This document shows, in pieces, positions 14,740-24,297 of a stretch of DNA of 33,170 nucleotides. The stretch's first letter is position 1, and each line of letters opens with the position of its first letter. The notes under the pieces were generated by a model, which saw only the letters and a program-made list of their open reading frames with translations, was not told where the DNA came from and made no database searches. Both the position numbers and the translations under genes were made by a program. Where the stretch lies: the NCBI GenBank assembly GCA_002715565.1, contig PAZP01000019.1, forward strand, positions 1 through 33,170. Direction: 5' to 3'. The stretch is from Flavobacteriales bacterium (GTDB lineage Bacteria; Bacteroidota; Bacteroidia; Flavobacteriales; BACL11).

Positions 14740-16532
14740 TAAGAAATATACCTTTATTTTTGATTATTGTATTGTTATTCACATCATGTCATACGAATAA
14801 ACAACAAAAAAAAATGTATAATGCTACTAAAACTAGAAAATTAAATTCAAAAATTAAACAAACTGCTACAAGCATTAACACTAAAGATATAAAAAAACAT
14901 AAAAGAGCGATTGAATATTTTAAAGATGGTAGCTTAGAAAAATCTATTATAATATTAGAAGAATTAATTGTAGATTATCCAGAATGGTCCACACCATACA
15001 TTACTTTAACTAAAATTTATTCTAAACAAGGAAAAAACACATTAACTTTAAAATATTTAAAAGATCTGTACGATATAAATAAAAAAAGAGCTGTATCTGG
15101 ATTTGATCAAATAATCATAGATTTATATAATACTGGAAAATATGATTTAGTTTTATTTTACTCTAAAAATTTATTGCAAATTGATTCCTCATTCTTAAAA
15201 AGAAATATTTTATTGTCAAATACTAGAAATGTTTATGGAGTACCAGTTTATACACTAACTGGCAAGAAAATTATAAATAATTGTGATTTTGCTTTAGATG
15301 CAATCGAAAAGCCAGTAATTTTCGAAGCTAAGAATTTAGGAGATAATATTAATTCTGAGTTTGCAGAGTATTTGCCAAACATATCTGCAGATAATAATTT
15401 GTTTTTTGTTACTAGAAGATTAGAGAGTGATGGTTATTCAAATGAGGAGTTTTTTTTATCAAGAAAAGATAAAGAAAATAAATGGACTAAGGCAATTCGT
15501 CTAGATCAGCCAATTAATACTTATCAAAATGAAGGTGCCTTATCTTTATCTCCAGATGGTAGACTACTAGTTTTTACTGCATGTGATCGTAGAAGTAGTT
15601 ATGGAGGTTGTGATTTATATTTTTCAGTTAAAAATAATAAATGGTCAAATCCATCTAATTTAGGAGAGCATATTAACAGTAGATTTTCTGATAAGCAGCC
15701 ATGTTTTTCTGCTGACGGCAAATATTTATATTTTGTTAGTAATAGGCCTGGGGGCCTTGGAGGGTTAGATATTTGGAAAACAAAAATAGAATATTCGGAT
15801 TTTGGGATTGTTAAATTTAGCAACCCTGAAAATTTAGGAAGTACAATAAATACATCTTATGATGAAATGTCCCCATTTATTCATCCAGATAACTTAACAT
15901 TATATTTTTCTTCAAGGGGGCATCTAGGTATGGGAGACTATGACTTATATATTAGTAGAAGATCTAATTCTGAAGAAAAATGGGGGGAAGTCAAAAATTT
16001 AGGTTTTCCTATAAACACTTTTAAAGTAGAAAATTCATTGATAGTTGCAAGCAATGGAAAAACAGCCTATTATGCTTCTGATCAAAGTGGATATGGCAAA
16101 GAAGATATTTTTTATTTCGAACTTCCTAAACAATTACAAGCAAATGAGATTTTAGAACTTGAGATGGATATAATTACAAAGACATTAGGTGAAGAAATTA
16201 TTTTAGAAAATGTAAATTTTGCTAATAATTCTTCAATTATTTCTTCTGAATCTTTTAATGAATTAAATACTCTTATTGAATATTTATTTAAAAATCCTTC
16301 ATTGAAAATTACTATTGAAGGACACACTGATAATATTGGAAGTGTAGAGGATAATATGATTTTATCATCACAAAGAGCCGCTTCTGTTTATCAATATTTA
16401 TTAAATAATGGGTTAGATTCAATTCAAGTTATATCACATAAGGGATATGGGGAAAATAAACCATTAGAAGATAATTCAACAATAAAAGGGAGAGCACAAA
16501 ATAGAAGGACTTCATTTAGGATTATTCGTTAA
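14736..16532 (+). CDS. Lipoprotein with TPR, PD40 beta-propeller and OmpA-like C-terminal domain
   Basis: 598 residues. Signal peptide with lipobox FTSC (Cys18). Order: TPR-like helices (about 50-150), five PD40/WD40-like blades (about 205-460, with repeated 'xxSxDGxxLxFxS...GGxDLY' strands such as 'FSADGKYLYFVSNRPGGLGGLDIW'), and an OmpA-like domain (about 485-598). In the OmpA part the two residues that hold peptidoglycan are kept: Asp in 'GHTDN' and Arg fifteen residues later in 'LSSQRA'. The design is that of PorE-type proteins of the T9SS and related outer-membrane lipoproteins, except that no carboxypeptidase-regulatory domain is visible between propeller and OmpA. It should sit at the outer membrane and bind the cell wall. 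It overlaps queE and converges with the OstA gene. Confidence 0.85.
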   Translation: MIRNIPLFLIIVLLFTSCHTNKQQKKMYNATKTRKLNSKIKQTATSINTKDIKKHKRAIEYFKDGSLEKSIIILEELIVDYPEWSTPYITLTKIYSKQGKNTLTLKYLKDLYDINKKRAVSGFDQIIIDLYNTGKYDLVLFYSKNLLQIDSSFLKRNILLSNTRNVYGVPVYTLTGKKIINNCDFALDAIEKPVIFEAKNLGDNINSEFAEYLPNISADNNLFFVTRRLESDGYSNEEFFLSRKDKENKWTKAIRLDQPINTYQNEGALSLSPDGRLLVFTACDRRSSYGGCDLYFSVKNNKWSNPSNLGEHINSRFSDKQPCFSADGKYLYFVSNRPGGLGGLDIWKTKIEYSDFGIVKFSNPENLGSTINTSYDEMSPFIHPDNLTLYFSSRGHLGMGDYDLYISRRSNSEEKWGEVKNLGFPINTFKVENSLIVASNGKTAYYASDQSGYGKEDIFYFELPKQLQANEILELEMDIITKTLGEEIILENVNFANNSSIISSESFNELNTLIEYLFKNPSLKITIEGHTDNIGSVEDNMILSSQRAASVYQYLLNNGLDSIQVISHKGYGENKPLEDNSTIKGRAQNRRTSFRIIR

Positions 16533-18012
16533 ATATTTCTTTTTTATTCATTGGTTTTTCACTTTCTCTCCATATAAAATCATCAAGGTATTTTTTGTTT
16601 TCTTCAATTTGTATATAAGGAGTTGTATTAGAAATAGGAAGCAAATGATAAGTTATATTAGTTAGTTTATTTTTTTTAAAATACATAGATAAGTTAGAAG
16701 ACTCAATATAATTGAGTCCAATTTTCTCATCTTTTTCATTTTTTACAATAAAAATAGTTTGCCCATTTCCATCAATATCAAAATGTGTTATTTTATTATT
16801 TTTTAAAAATCCTATCATTCTTTTACCCTTAATTTGATTAAAGTCAAGGGAATCTACTTTTTCTATCACAAGCGGTTTATGAGATAAAAATAACTTTTCT
16901 ACAATACCATTGTACACTTTCATTTCAAGACTATCTGCAGTTATTTGCATGTTTTCAGACCATAAAACTGGCTTTTTAATCATTTTGATAATTGAATCTG
17001 AATGAAGGTAAATTAATGAATCACATTTTCCTTGTAAATCTCTTTTAAAGAATTTCACTTTATTATAAGCTAAAATATAAGTTTTATTATTAAGTTGACT
17101 ACTTATAAATTTCTTAGCGTGCATGTAAAGTGTATCTTTATTATTGTATAGTTCTAACCAAGGTTTGTTTTTAATTTCAATTTCCTCTTTATTTTCAAAA
17201 TACTCACCTAACTCTCCATAAATATTTATATTTTTAATTGTATCGGTTAGTTTTACGTTTCCTAAAGCTTTTCCATAGCCAAGATCTTTATTATAATATA
17301 AACTATCACCCATTAAAATATAGTCTTTATTATATATCAAACTATTTTGATTAAATTGGGATATATTAGTTATAGTATTATACCAACCGTTTTCACAATA
17401 AATAGTATTCTTTTTAGATAATATATATGATGGGCCATAAAATGATGTTACTTCAGTCTTAGAGTTATAATTCATATTATTTGTATGTATTTTATATTCC
17501 TTGCCTAAAACTATGACAGAGTCTTTAAAAGTGAATATATTTAATTGTGAATTATAAGATCCTTTTTTGGAATTAATAATTTTTTCTTTATCAGTTATTT
17601 TACCTTTTTCAGGATAACTAGCAATATCAGTTAACAAATTGTAAATTACTTTATTAGTTTCTAATTTCATGTGTTTGTCAATTAGAACAACATTACCTAT
17701 AATTTCTGCCTTATTATTTTGACCATTATATTTTAGTATATCTCCGTTCAATTTTACACTATCGGCTTGAATGATTTTAATATTATTGAAAGCAATTATT
17801 TTATTTTTATTTATATAATGATACGCTGAATCACAGTACATGTATGTATTATTGTGTTTAAAACAAACATCTCCAACTAATCGCCAAAAATCAGGGTGTT
17901 TAATTTGATTTGCATATGTTTTATTGGCGTTAATAATTTCAATTTGCTTATTTTCTTCAGCATATGAAATAGTACTTAATATTATTAAGGAGATATGAAT
18001 TATATTTTTCAA
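16522..18012 (-). CDS. OstA-like LPS transport protein
   Basis: 496 residues with a signal peptide (about 1-19). The body is one long beta-jellyroll series of LptA/OstA type: repeated strands such as 'LVGDVCFKHNNTYMYCDSAYHY', 'LNGDILKYNGQNNKAEIIGNVVLIDKHMKLETNKVIYN' and 'ALGNVKLTDTIKNINIYGELGEYFENKEE', where a 'D-x-x-x-Y' strand alternates with a 'G-N-V' strand. Proteins of this family carry LPS across the periplasm to LptD; this one is longer than E. coli LptA and matches the Bacteroidetes OstA-like form. It is the last gene after purA (6-bp gap) and overlaps the convergent OmpA-like gene by 11 bp. The link to lpxB upstream on the other strand is only functional. Confidence 0.85.
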   Translation of the reverse strand: MKNIIHISLIILSTISYAEENKQIEIINANKTYANQIKHPDFWRLVGDVCFKHNNTYMYCDSAYHYINKNKIIAFNNIKIIQADSVKLNGDILKYNGQNNKAEIIGNVVLIDKHMKLETNKVIYNLLTDIASYPEKGKITDKEKIINSKKGSYNSQLNIFTFKDSVIVLGKEYKIHTNNMNYNSKTEVTSFYGPSYILSKKNTIYCENGWYNTITNISQFNQNSLIYNKDYILMGDSLYYNKDLGYGKALGNVKLTDTIKNINIYGELGEYFENKEEIEIKNKPWLELYNNKDTLYMHAKKFISSQLNNKTYILAYNKVKFFKRDLQGKCDSLIYLHSDSIIKMIKKPVLWSENMQITADSLEMKVYNGIVEKLFLSHKPLVIEKVDSLDFNQIKGKRMIGFLKNNKITHFDIDGNGQTIFIVKNEKDEKIGLNYIESSNLSMYFKKNKLTNITYHLLPISNTTPYIQIEENKKYLDDFIWRESEKPMNKKEIFNE

Positions 18013-18018
18013 AAGATT

Positions 18019-19278
18019 TTATCTAAAGAAAGTTTGTTTTCTATCTGGTCCTACTGATACAATTTTAATTGGTAATTCTAATTCCTTCTCTAGCCATTTA
18101 ATATATTTGTGTAGTTCTTTCGGGGCTTCTGATAAACTTTCTATTTCCATTAGATTTTCTTTCCACCCACTTAGTTCTTTGTATACAGGAATTAACTTGT
18201 CATTATCTTCAAAAGGTAAATAATCAATTTTTTTTCCATTTAATAAGTAGTGTGTACATGCTTTAATTTTATCAAATCCAGATAGCACATCAGCTTTCAT
18301 CATCATAAGCTGTGTGACTCCATTAATGTTTATTGCATATTTAAGTGCCGGTATGTCAATCCATCCACATCTTCTCGGTCGACCAGTAGTTGCACCAAAT
18401 TCATTGCCAATCTTTCCTATTTTTTCACCTGTTTCATCAAAAAGTTCAGAAGGAAAAGGTCCGCTTCCAACTCTAGTACAATACGCTTTAAAGATGCCAT
18501 AAGTATCTCCAATATGACGTGGAGATATACCAAGGCCAGTACATGCGCCAGCGCTTATTGTATTAGATGATGTTACAAAAGGGTAGGAGCCAAAGTCAAT
18601 GTCTAATAATGTTCCTTGCGCACCTTCAGCTAAAATTTTCTTATTATTTTTAATGGCATTATGTAAATAATGTTCACTGTCAATATGTTGAAATTTTTTT
18701 AATACAGATAAACTATCAAACCATTTCTCCTCAATTTCTGTTAAATCATATTCATAATCATAAAAGTTTAATATTTGTAAATGTTTATTTTTTAAAGCAT
18801 TATATTTTTCTTCAAAATTATTTGAAGAAATATCACCAACTCTTAATCCATTTCTTCCAGTTTTGTCCATGTATGTTGGTCCAATACCTTTTAAAGTTGA
18901 GCCAATTTTCTCTTTACCTTTTGCTTTTTCAGATGCAGCATCAAGTAATTTATGAGTTGGAAGAATTAAATGTGCTTTTTTTGAAATAAGTAATTCAGAA
19001 GTTTTAACATTTAATTTACTAATAGATTCTATTTCTTTTTTAAAGATGACAGGATCAATTACAACTCCGTTTCCAATCAAATTAATTACTCCTTGATGGA
19101 AAATACCTGATGGTATAGTGTGTAATACATGTTTTATCCCATCAAACTCTAAAGTGTGTCCCGCATTTGGTCCTCCTTGAAATCTAGCAATAATATTATA
19201 ATTTGATGTTAGTACATCAACAATTTTTCCTTTTCCTTCATCTCCCCATTGAAGGCCTAATAAAACATCTACATTCAT
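18019..19278 (-). CDS. purA: Adenylosuccinate synthetase PurA
   Basis: 419 residues, a normal length. PurA uses GTP and aspartate to turn IMP into adenylosuccinate, the first step of AMP synthesis. The phosphate loop 'GLQWGDEGKGKIVD' carries Asp13 and 'QGGPNAGHT' carries His41, the two known catalytic residues, in the standard places. Further signatures are 'IGSTLKGIGPTYMDKTGRNGLRVGD', 'AEGAQGTLLDIDFGSYPFVTSSNT', 'TRVGSGPFPSEL', 'GATTGRPRRCGWID' and the C-terminal 'VSVGPDRKQT'. It begins 11 bp after fur and ends 6 bp before the OstA-like gene, so the three may form one transcript. The guaB gene for the GMP branch lies further on in the window on the other strand. Confidence 0.97.
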   Translation of the reverse strand: MNVDVLLGLQWGDEGKGKIVDVLTSNYNIIARFQGGPNAGHTLEFDGIKHVLHTIPSGIFHQGVINLIGNGVVIDPVIFKKEIESISKLNVKTSELLISKKAHLILPTHKLLDAASEKAKGKEKIGSTLKGIGPTYMDKTGRNGLRVGDISSNNFEEKYNALKNKHLQILNFYDYEYDLTEIEEKWFDSLSVLKKFQHIDSEHYLHNAIKNNKKILAEGAQGTLLDIDFGSYPFVTSSNTISAGACTGLGISPRHIGDTYGIFKAYCTRVGSGPFPSELFDETGEKIGKIGNEFGATTGRPRRCGWIDIPALKYAININGVTQLMMMKADVLSGFDKIKACTHYLLNGKKIDYLPFEDNDKLIPVYKELSGWKENLMEIESLSEAPKELHKYIKWLEKELELPIKIVSVGPDRKQTFFR

Positions 19279-19289
19279 TATTTATATTT

Positions 19290-19757
19290 TTAATTATTTC
19301 CTTGTTTATTACATTTTTCTTCATCAATACACTGTCCATAAAAGTTTAATGCATGTCTATTAATTTTAAAACTCATAGTTTCTTCAATTCCATTTTTTAT
19401 TGCTTGAATTCTTGGGTCACAAAATTCTATAACGGAGTTACATTCAGTGCAGATTAAATGATCATGCTGTTTATTTGAGTAGCATTTTTCATATTGAGCA
19501 TTGTTATTTCCAAATTGATGTTTTCTAATAAGGTTGCATTCTAATAATAATTCAATTGTATTATAAAGTGTAGCTCTACTTACACGATATTTTTTATTTT
19601 TCATTTTGATATACATTGATTCAACGTCAAAGTGACCATTAAATTGATAAATCTCTCTTAATATTGCATATCTTTCTTCAGTTTTTCTATATTTTTTTTC
19701 ATGGAGATATTCTGTGAAAATGTTTTTAACTGTATCTTGTATTGTTTTATTATTCAC
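19290..19757 (-). CDS. fur: Fur-family metal-dependent regulator
   Basis: 155 residues. Winged-helix DNA-binding domain (about 10-85; recognition helix near '[17 protein letters not shown]'), then a dimerisation and metal domain with '[15 protein letters not shown]' (His98, His100, Cys103, Cys106) and a second cysteine pair near the end (Cys143, Cys149), together a likely structural zinc site. The family represses genes when loaded with Fe2+, or with Zn2+ or Mn2+ in Zur/Mur members; which metal this one senses cannot be told from sequence. The start codon is a GTG at 19757, because the nearby ATG at 19759 is out of frame and hits a stop at once. It has its own -7 box and stands in front of purA, 11 bp away. 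Confidence 0.92.
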   Translation of the reverse strand: MNNKTIQDTVKNIFTEYLHEKKYRKTEERYAILREIYQFNGHFDVESMYIKMKNKKYRVSRATLYNTIELLLECNLIRKHQFGNNNAQYEKCYSNKQHDHLICTECNSVIEFCDPRIQAIKNGIEETMSFKINRHALNFYGQCIDEEKCNKQGNN

Positions 19758-19773
19758 ATTTATAATTTATATA

Positions 19774-19781
19774 CAAATTTA
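19774..19781 (-). promoter_or_regulatory. Candidate -7 promoter box (TAAATTTG) for fur
   Basis: An exact TAnnTTTG match on the minus strand, 16 bp before the GTG start of fur and 51 bp after the rel stop. It suggests that fur, purA and the OstA-like gene have a promoter separate from glyA-rel. Confidence 0.5.
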
Positions 19782-19831
19782 TAAAAAATACTTTCTTAAT
19801 AATGTTGGTGAGTGTTAAGTTTTTGATTTTT

Positions 19832-22027
19832 TTAGTTGTGTTTATAAGTTCTGGTAATTGAAGAAATATTATCTATTTTCTGAATTTTTTTAGTAAGTTC
19901 TTTTAGAAATGAAACATTATGTACTTTTAATGTAATTATACCTTCAAAAACACCATCATCTGTCGAAATATTAATCGATTTTATATTTACATTCATTTGG
20001 TTAGAAATAATTTGAGTTACCTTATTCATAAGGCCTACGCTATCAATTCCTTTTATATTTATTGTTGCTATAAAATCAATTTCTTCTTTATTTATCCATT
20101 TTCCTTTTAATATTCGGTATGAATAATTAGATCTTAGTTGAATAGAATTTGGACAATCAAATCTATGTACTTTAATCCCATCTACAACTGTTAAGAAGCC
20201 AAATATCATGTCTCCAGGAATAGGATTGCAACAGTTTGCAAGCTTGTAATCTAAAACTTCATCATCATCATTAAAAACGATAATTTTCTCACTATTTTTA
20301 TTTTTAATATTTGGAGGTCCATAAAATTTATTTCTAATTGTCTGGTACCACCCTCTGTTTTTGAGATTTACAAAGTTTTTTATTTCACTATTTGATATAG
20401 CACCAGTTCCAAAACGAAAATATAGTTCTAATGAATCTCCAGTTCCAAAATGTTTAATTAAGGCCGTCTCAGTTTTTTTAGTAATTTTAATTTTGAGATG
20501 CTTAAGTTTTCTTTCAGCAATTTCTTTTCCAATAATTGCAATCTTTTTTTTATCTTCTTTAAGAGCAGATTTAATTTTAGATTTTGCTCTAGATGTGACA
20601 ACAAATCTTAACCAATCTTTTCTTGGTCTTTGTTTTTTTGATGTAATTACTTCAACTTGATCACCACTATTTAATATATGACTTAATGAAACTAATTTGC
20701 CATTAACTTTAATCCCCATACACTTTAAGCCAATATCTGTATGAATTTCAAATGCAAAATCAAGTGCAGTTGCTCCTTTAGGCAATGTTTTAAGCTCACC
20801 AGCTGGGGTAAAGATGTAGATTTCACCAGAATATAAGTTCAGTTTAAAATCATCAATAAAATCAACCGCATTACTTGAAGGGTTTTCTAATAAATCTCTA
20901 ATTTTTTTAATCCAGTTATCTAATGAGCTTTCTTTTTTATTGTTTTGTTTGTATTTCCAGTGAGCAGCATATCCTTTTTCTGCTATTTCATCCATTCTGT
21001 TACTCCTAATTTGTACTTCAACCCATTTTCCATCTTCACCCATTACAGTTGTATGTAGTGATTCATATCCATTTTCTTTTGGGGTTGAAATCCAATCTCT
21101 TAATCTGTCGGGATTTGGTTTGTAAAAATCAGTTACAATTGAATATATTTTCCAACAATCAGATTTTTCTTTTTCTATCTTACTGTCTACTATTATCCTT
21201 ACAGCAAATTTATCAAATACATTATCGAAATCTACACCTTTTTTTACCATTTTATTTCTAATAGAGAATATTGATTTTGGTCTTCCTTGAATGGTATATT
21301 TTATATTTTCTTCTTTTAATTTATTTTTTATAGGCTTACTAAATTTAAGTATATATTTTCTTCTTTCTTCCTTTGTTTCTCGTAATTTTTCAGCAATCGC
21401 TTTATAGACTTCAGCTTTAGTAAATTTAAGTCCGAGATCTTCTAGTTCTGTTTTTAACGGGTATAATCCTAATCTATGAGCAAGAGGAGCATATAGATAT
21501 AGTGTTTCTGATGCAATTTTAAGTTGTTTTTGTTTTGATAAAGAATCTAAAGTACGCATATTGTGTAAACGATCTGCTAATTTTATTAGAATCACTCTCA
21601 CATCATCTGAAAGAGTTAATAGCATTTTTCTAAAATTTTCAGCTTGTAGAGAAACATTTTTATCAAATACATCTTGTATTTTAGTCAAGCCATCAATTAT
21701 TTTAGCTACTTTTTTTCCAAAAATATTTTCTATATCCTTCAAAGTATATTCTGTATCTTCAACCACATCATGAAGTAGTGCACATATAATAGATATTTTT
21801 CCTAATCCAATTTCCTTAGCAGCTATATGAGCTACTGCTATAGGATGATATATATACGGTTCTCCAGATTTTCTTCTCATGTCTTTGTGAGCATCAACGG
21901 CAAGATTAAAAGCTTTTCTGATATCTTTTTTTTCTTTAGCTGAAGTTTTTTCACTACAAGCTCGTAATAAAGATCTATACCGGTTAAGTATTTCTTTTTT
22001 TTCTTGCTCTAAATTGATAGGTTTCAT
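19832..22027 (-). CDS. rel: Bifunctional (p)ppGpp synthetase/hydrolase, RelA/SpoT family
   Basis: 731 residues with all usual domains in order. The HD hydrolase part (about 40-190) keeps His61, the His86-Asp87 pair in 'LLHDVVEDT' and '[12 protein letters not shown]' (149-160). The synthetase part (about 235-360) has '[13 protein letters not shown]', '[13 protein letters not shown]', and '[25 protein letters not shown]'. A TGS domain follows at about 400-462, then the zinc/helical region with 'NCCNPIPGD', and a C-terminal ACT domain (about 655-731). Since both active sites look complete, it should make and break (p)ppGpp and so run the stringent response. The start overlaps the glyA stop (ATGA), so the two are co-translated. 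Confidence 0.95.
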   Translation of the reverse strand: MKPINLEQEKKEILNRYRSLLRACSEKTSAKEKKDIRKAFNLAVDAHKDMRRKSGEPYIYHPIAVAHIAAKEIGLGKISIICALLHDVVEDTEYTLKDIENIFGKKVAKIIDGLTKIQDVFDKNVSLQAENFRKMLLTLSDDVRVILIKLADRLHNMRTLDSLSKQKQLKIASETLYLYAPLAHRLGLYPLKTELEDLGLKFTKAEVYKAIAEKLRETKEERRKYILKFSKPIKNKLKEENIKYTIQGRPKSIFSIRNKMVKKGVDFDNVFDKFAVRIIVDSKIEKEKSDCWKIYSIVTDFYKPNPDRLRDWISTPKENGYESLHTTVMGEDGKWVEVQIRSNRMDEIAEKGYAAHWKYKQNNKKESSLDNWIKKIRDLLENPSSNAVDFIDDFKLNLYSGEIYIFTPAGELKTLPKGATALDFAFEIHTDIGLKCMGIKVNGKLVSLSHILNSGDQVEVITSKKQRPRKDWLRFVVTSRAKSKIKSALKEDKKKIAIIGKEIAERKLKHLKIKITKKTETALIKHFGTGDSLELYFRFGTGAISNSEIKNFVNLKNRGWYQTIRNKFYGPPNIKNKNSEKIIVFNDDDEVLDYKLANCCNPIPGDMIFGFLTVVDGIKVHRFDCPNSIQLRSNYSYRILKGKWINKEEIDFIATINIKGIDSVGLMNKVTQIISNQMNVNIKSINISTDDGVFEGIITLKVHNVSFLKELTKKIQKIDNISSITRTYKHN

Positions 22028-23298
22028 CGAGAAAATATAGGGTAAGAATTCATTAAAGTGTTTACTTTTTCTTTAACAATATTTATATTTTTTTCATCTT
22101 GAAAATTGCAAATTATTTGATCAATTAAATTTACAATTATTGGTATGTTTTCTTCTTTTATACCCCTTGTAGTGATAGCAGGAGTTCCAATTCTTATTCC
22201 AGATGTGATAAAAGGAGATTGTGTGTCAAAAGGGACCATATTTTTATTTACTGTAATATCAGCTTTAACTAATGCGATTTCTGCCTCCTTTCCAGTAATC
22301 ATCTTATTCCTTAAATCTATTAGCATACAATGGTTTTGGGTTCCGCCTGATATTACATCATATCCTTTATTAATAAATAGATTAGCCATTAGTTGAGAAT
22401 TAGATATAACCTTTTCAGCATATTTTTTAAATTCTGGTTCTAAGGCTTCACCAAATGCTATAGCTTTTGCAGCAATAACATGTTCTAATGGTCCTCCTTG
22501 ACTCCCAGGAAACACGCCGGAATTTAAAATTGAAGACATCATTTTTATTTTCCCTTTTGGTGTTTTTTTACCCCATGGATTTTCAAAATCCTTTCCCATC
22601 ATTATCATTCCCCCTCTAGGTCCTCTTAACGTCTTATGTGTAGTGGTTGTCAGTATATGGCAGTATTTACTAGGGTCATTTAACAATCCTGCTGCAATTA
22701 AACCAGCTGGATGTGCTATATCCGCTAGTAATAGTGCGCCCACTGTATCAGATATTTCTCTAAATCTTTTGTAGTTCCAATCTTGTGAATATGCTGATGC
22801 ACCACATATGATTAATTTAGGTTTCTCTTTAATTGCAATTTCCTCTAATTTATTATAATCTATGATTCCAGATTCTTTTTCAACACTATAAAATGAATTT
22901 TGATATAATTTGCCTGAAAAATTTACCGGTGAGCCGTGTGTTAAATGTCCTCCATGCGCTAAATTGAAACCTAATATTTTATCACCAGGATTTAAGCATG
23001 CAAGCATTACTGCTGCATTTGCTTGTGAGCCTGAGTGTGGTTGAACATTTACATATTCAACATTAAATAATTTTTTAGCTCTATCAATTGCAATTTGTTC
23101 TACTTCATCAACAACTTCGCATCCTCCATAATATCTTCTTTTAGGGTATCCTTCTGCATATTTATTTGTTAAACATGATCCAGTAGCTCTCATGACTTGT
23201 TCGCTAACAAAATTCTCAGATGCAATTAATTCTATTCCATTTTTTTGTCTATCATATTCTTTATTAATTAAGTCAAAAATTATTTGATCTTTTTCCAT
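22024..23298 (-). CDS. glyA: Serine hydroxymethyltransferase GlyA
   Basis: 424 residues, normal length. GlyA interconverts serine and glycine with tetrahydrofolate and methylene-THF, using PLP in the cytoplasm. Visible signatures: '[13 protein letters not shown]' (23-35), '[19 protein letters not shown]', '[14 protein letters not shown]', '[13 protein letters not shown]', and the PLP lysine Lys222 in '[16 protein letters not shown]'. It is the first gene of the glyA-rel pair and has a -7 box 39 bp upstream. Its C1-unit supply fits with purA and guaB in the same window, which use purines built from those units, but that is a general link and not a shared operon. Confidence 0.97.
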   Translation of the reverse strand: MEKDQIIFDLINKEYDRQKNGIELIASENFVSEQVMRATGSCLTNKYAEGYPKRRYYGGCEVVDEVEQIAIDRAKKLFNVEYVNVQPHSGSQANAAVMLACLNPGDKILGFNLAHGGHLTHGSPVNFSGKLYQNSFYSVEKESGIIDYNKLEEIAIKEKPKLIICGASAYSQDWNYKRFREISDTVGALLLADIAHPAGLIAAGLLNDPSKYCHILTTTTHKTLRGPRGGMIMMGKDFENPWGKKTPKGKIKMMSSILNSGVFPGSQGGPLEHVIAAKAIAFGEALEPEFKKYAEKVISNSQLMANLFINKGYDVISGGTQNHCMLIDLRNKMITGKEAEIALVKADITVNKNMVPFDTQSPFITSGIRIGTPAITTRGIKEENIPIIVNLIDQIICNFQDEKNINIVKEKVNTLMNSYPIFSR

Positions 23299-23337
23299 GT
23301 TATAAATTGTTTTAAATTTTTATTTTAGTCATCGCAA

Positions 23338-23345
23338 CAAATTTA
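23338..23345 (-). promoter_or_regulatory. Candidate -7 promoter box (TAAATTTG) for glyA-rel
   Basis: An exact match on the minus strand, 39 bp before the glyA ATG, in the 54-bp gap to the divergent flavoprotein gene. The plus strand gene has only a near match (TATATTTA, 23346-23353). Confidence 0.45.
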
Positions 23346-23352
23346 TATATTT

Positions 23353-24297
23353 ATGAATAGAGTAAGCGAACTTTTTGGAATAAAATATCCAATTATTCAA
23401 GGAGGTATGGTATGGTGCAGCGGTTGGAAATTAGCTTCGGCTGTAAGTAATTCTGGTGCTTTGGGTTTGATAGGCTCTGGCTCTATGTATCCTAATGTTT
23501 TAAGAGAACATATCATTAAGTGTAAGAATGCAACAAATAAACCTTTTGGTGTTAATTTACCACTCTTATATACTGATATTGACGAGCATATTTCTATTAT
23601 TATTAAAGAGAAAATAAAGATTGTTTTCACTTCAGCTGGAAGTCCAAAAAAATATACATCGATTTTAAAAAAAGAAGGTATCAAGGTGGTTCATGTTGTT
23701 TCTAGCTTAAAATTTGCTGAGAAATCCAAGGAAGCTGGTGTTGATGCTATTGTTGCTGAAGGTTTTGAAGCTGGAGGGCATAATGGAAAGAACCAGACAA
23801 CAACATTGTGTCTTATTCCAAATGTTGCTAAAAATATTGATCTTCCTGTTATAGCTGCAGGTGGTATTGCTAGTGGATCTTCTATGCTTGCTGCTTTTTC
23901 TTTAGGAGCTGAAGGTGTTCAGATAGGAACTAGATTTGCAGTTTGTAGAGAGAGTTCGTCTCATGAGAGGTTTAAAAATTATATTTTTAATTCAAATGAA
24001 GGTGATACAGAACTTACTCTAAAAGAATTAACTCCAGTTCGTTTATTAAAAAATGACTTTTATCAAAAAATAAAAAAAGCATATTCAAGGCATGCAAGCA
24101 AGGAAGAATTAATCAATATTTTGGGTAGGGGAAGAGCTAAGAAAGGTATTTTTCAAGGTGACTTGGTTGAAGGGGAACTTGAAATCGGTCAAATTTCCGC
24201 AATGGTTAATAAAATGGAATCTGCAAGTGAAATAATTGAAGATGTTATTTCTGAATTTAAATTTAAGAAAGAAAAAATTCAAAATTCATCCTTTTAA
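23353..24297 (+). CDS. Nitronate monooxygenase-like FMN enzyme
   Basis: 314 residues folding as a TIM barrel of the 2-nitropropane dioxygenase/FabK type. Evidence: 'YPIIQGGMVW' (12-21), 'SNSGALGLIGSGS' (32-44), 'KPFGVNLPLL', the catalytic-type histidine in 'AEGFEAGGHNG' (His143), 'LPVIAAGGIASGSSMLAAFSLGAEGVQIGTRFAVCRES' for the phosphate of FMN. Members oxidise nitronates, or act as enoyl-ACP reductases (FabK); the sequence here does not settle which. The stop overlaps the start of the Nramp-like gene (TAATG), so the two are translated together, an unexpected pairing that may hint at a shared substrate or shared regulation. The start is clear from the M-N-R start and the family pattern. Confidence 0.85.
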   Translation: MNRVSELFGIKYPIIQGGMVWCSGWKLASAVSNSGALGLIGSGSMYPNVLREHIIKCKNATNKPFGVNLPLLYTDIDEHISIIIKEKIKIVFTSAGSPKKYTSILKKEGIKVVHVVSSLKFAEKSKEAGVDAIVAEGFEAGGHNGKNQTTTLCLIPNVAKNIDLPVIAAGGIASGSSMLAAFSLGAEGVQIGTRFAVCRESSSHERFKNYIFNSNEGDTELTLKELTPVRLLKNDFYQKIKKAYSRHASKEELINILGRGRAKKGIFQGDLVEGELEIGQISAMVNKMESASEIIEDVISEFKFKKEKIQNSSF

